The notes under the pieces were generated by a model that saw only the letters and a program-made list of their open reading frames with translations, had not been told where the DNA came from and searched no databases. DNA of 64,000 nucleotides from BM003 sp963699835. GTDB lineage: Bacteria > Pseudomonadota > Gammaproteobacteria > Steroidobacterales > BM003. The position numbers were made by a program, and so were the translations under genes. This document shows, one piece after another, positions 63,262-64,000 of this stretch (positions are counted from its first letter, which is position 1; the number at the start of each line of letters is the position of its first letter). The stretch is taken from the NCBI GenBank assembly GCA_963699835.1, contig CAVOVJ010000014.1, positions 91,409 through 155,408 on the forward strand, read 5' to 3'.

Positions 63262-64000
63262 TCAGTCACGGCAGAGATTGATGCCGCCGTTCAGCGTCTT
63301 TATCAGGACCCGGGCCGAGCCATCCCCTTCAGTGAATCGCAGTTCCTTGCCCGGCGCATACTTGCTGGTACGCACCGGGTCCGGGCCAAAACAATTGTCG
63401 ATAGAACCATTAAAGGTCTCGATGTCGAACTCGGCATCGACCTCGCCGCGAAATTCGATTTCCAGGTCGCCGTTGATCGTTTCGACTTCGAAACGGGCAC
63501 CGTCCTCGAGCCCGGCGACCAGGTCGACATCGCCGTTGGTCGTCTTGATACGGGCCCGTTCCAGCGCTTTGGCCGAGACTTCGATGTCGCCGCTGACAAC
63601 CGTCGCGATCAGTTCGCCGGCTACGTCCTCGACGACGATATCGCCGCTGACCGAGGTCAGCGCGAGCAATGCGCTGCTGCCGCTGCCCGCGACGGTCACA
63701 TCGCCACTGACGGTCTTGGCCTCGATATCTTCCTCCATTGCCCTGGTATCGATATCACCGCTGACCGATTGCAGGCGCTGGCTGCCGGCCACGCCGCGGA
63801 CATCGATCTCGGCACTGACCGTGGTGACTGTCAGGCGGCTGCCCTCGGGCACCGAGACAACAAGATCAGTGTCATCGACGTGATGGTGCTTTTTCTTCTT
63901 CTCCAGGATCACGTTGACCCTGACGGTGTTGCCATCACGCTCGAACTCGAGCCGCTCGGTGCCTTTTCCGAGGTGCCCGGTGACATGAACTTCGTCCCGG
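63262..64000 (-). CDS. DUF4097-like beta-repeat protein (partial, N-terminus outside window)
   Basis: The frame is open to the window edge. A GTG at 63912 is internal, since readable protein (VHVTGHLGKGTERLEF) lies upstream of it. The visible 245 residues are regular short beta strands, repeating SVSGDI, TVSGDV, SVSGDIVVEDV, VVSGDIEVSA, TTNGDVDLVAG, TINGDLEIEF and TFNGSIDN, as in DUF4097/adhesin-like beta-helix proteins. A Lys/His-rich turn (EKKKKHHHVDD) occurs near 63890. It ends LNGGINLCRD. The family is exported or membrane-linked with no defined activity. It is probably monocistronic or last in its operon. Confidence 0.8.
   Translation of the reverse strand, partial: RDEVHVTGHLGKGTERLEFERDGNTVRVNVILEKKKKHHHVDDTDLVVSVPEGSRLTVTTVSAEIDVRGVAGSQRLQSVSGDIDTRAMEEDIEAKTVSGDVTVAGSGSSALLALTSVSGDIVVEDVAGELIATVVSGDIEVSAKALERARIKTTNGDVDLVAGLEDGARFEVETINGDLEIEFRGEVDAEFDIETFNGSIDNCFGPDPVRTSKYAPGKELRFTEGDGSARVLIKTLNGGINLCRD

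Overview
The window is GC-rich and densely coded. It looks like chromosome from a free-living, probably marine, gammaproteobacterium. The support for this is the gene content: a TonB-dependent receptor with laminarin-type hydrolases, an EgtB/EgtD pair, YggX and MutY adjacent, AsmA, DUF885 and DUF2092 proteins, a PEP-CTERM sorting signal, and two large TolB-like/TPR membrane proteins. The family-level affiliation (Woeseiaceae or Steroidobacteraceae type) is a guess from gene content. No plasmid, phage or complete insertion sequence is visible.

Layout. 1-3.5 kb: end of a receiver-domain protein, a DUF2092/glycine-rich secreted pair and a membrane-protein pair. 3.6-5.6 kb: OPT-family transporter. 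5.8-10.6 kb: a compact anaerobic-type Ni-Fe carbon monoxide dehydrogenase operon (cooF, cooS, cooC and an FAD/NAD oxidoreductase). Its CooS has the short CX2C D-cluster spacing and its CooC carries a histidine-rich N-terminus. 10.6-16.5 kb: a winged-helix/TPR regulator, a di-heme peroxidase-like protein and a DUF885 lipoprotein, all frameshifted. 16.5-22.3 kb: TolB/TPR protein, a degenerate P-loop protein, an aldo/keto reductase and remnants of two exported-protein genes. 22.3-35.3 kb: a beta-glucan (laminarin-type) utilisation locus with LacI regulator, GH3, TonB receptor, a modular GH16 lipoprotein and a divergent SGLT-type symporter. Three near-identical LacI-type operator palindromes lie in the divergent promoter region.

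35-41 kb: MscS-type channel, DUF937/OmpA protein and a CPA1 antiporter with a nucleotide-binding domain. 41.4-47.2 kb: four adjacent broken genes (DJ-1/PfpI, MgtC, HI0933 flavoprotein, and an APH-M23-class III aminotransferase fusion). 47.3-53.8 kb: AbgT transporter, an IS3 remnant, a REP-like inverted repeat and an amino-acid/acyl-CoA catabolic set. 53.8-54.5 kb: tRNA-Phe preceded by four tandem 148-bp units, each carrying a promoter-like sequence plus the first 18 nt of the tRNA. 54.7-57 kb: ergothioneine genes egtB and egtD. 57-64 kb: yggX, mutY, an SRPBCC protein, AsmA, a second TolB/TPR protein and a partial DUF4097 protein.

The broken genes fall in two blocks (about 10.2-16.1 kb and 41.5-47.0 kb). 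Most of their frame changes have the sign expected from one extra base, so uncorrected sequencing insertions are at least as likely as real gene decay. Best leads: the CO dehydrogenase operon, the tRNA-Phe promoter/leader repeat array, and the LacI-operator/laminarin locus.
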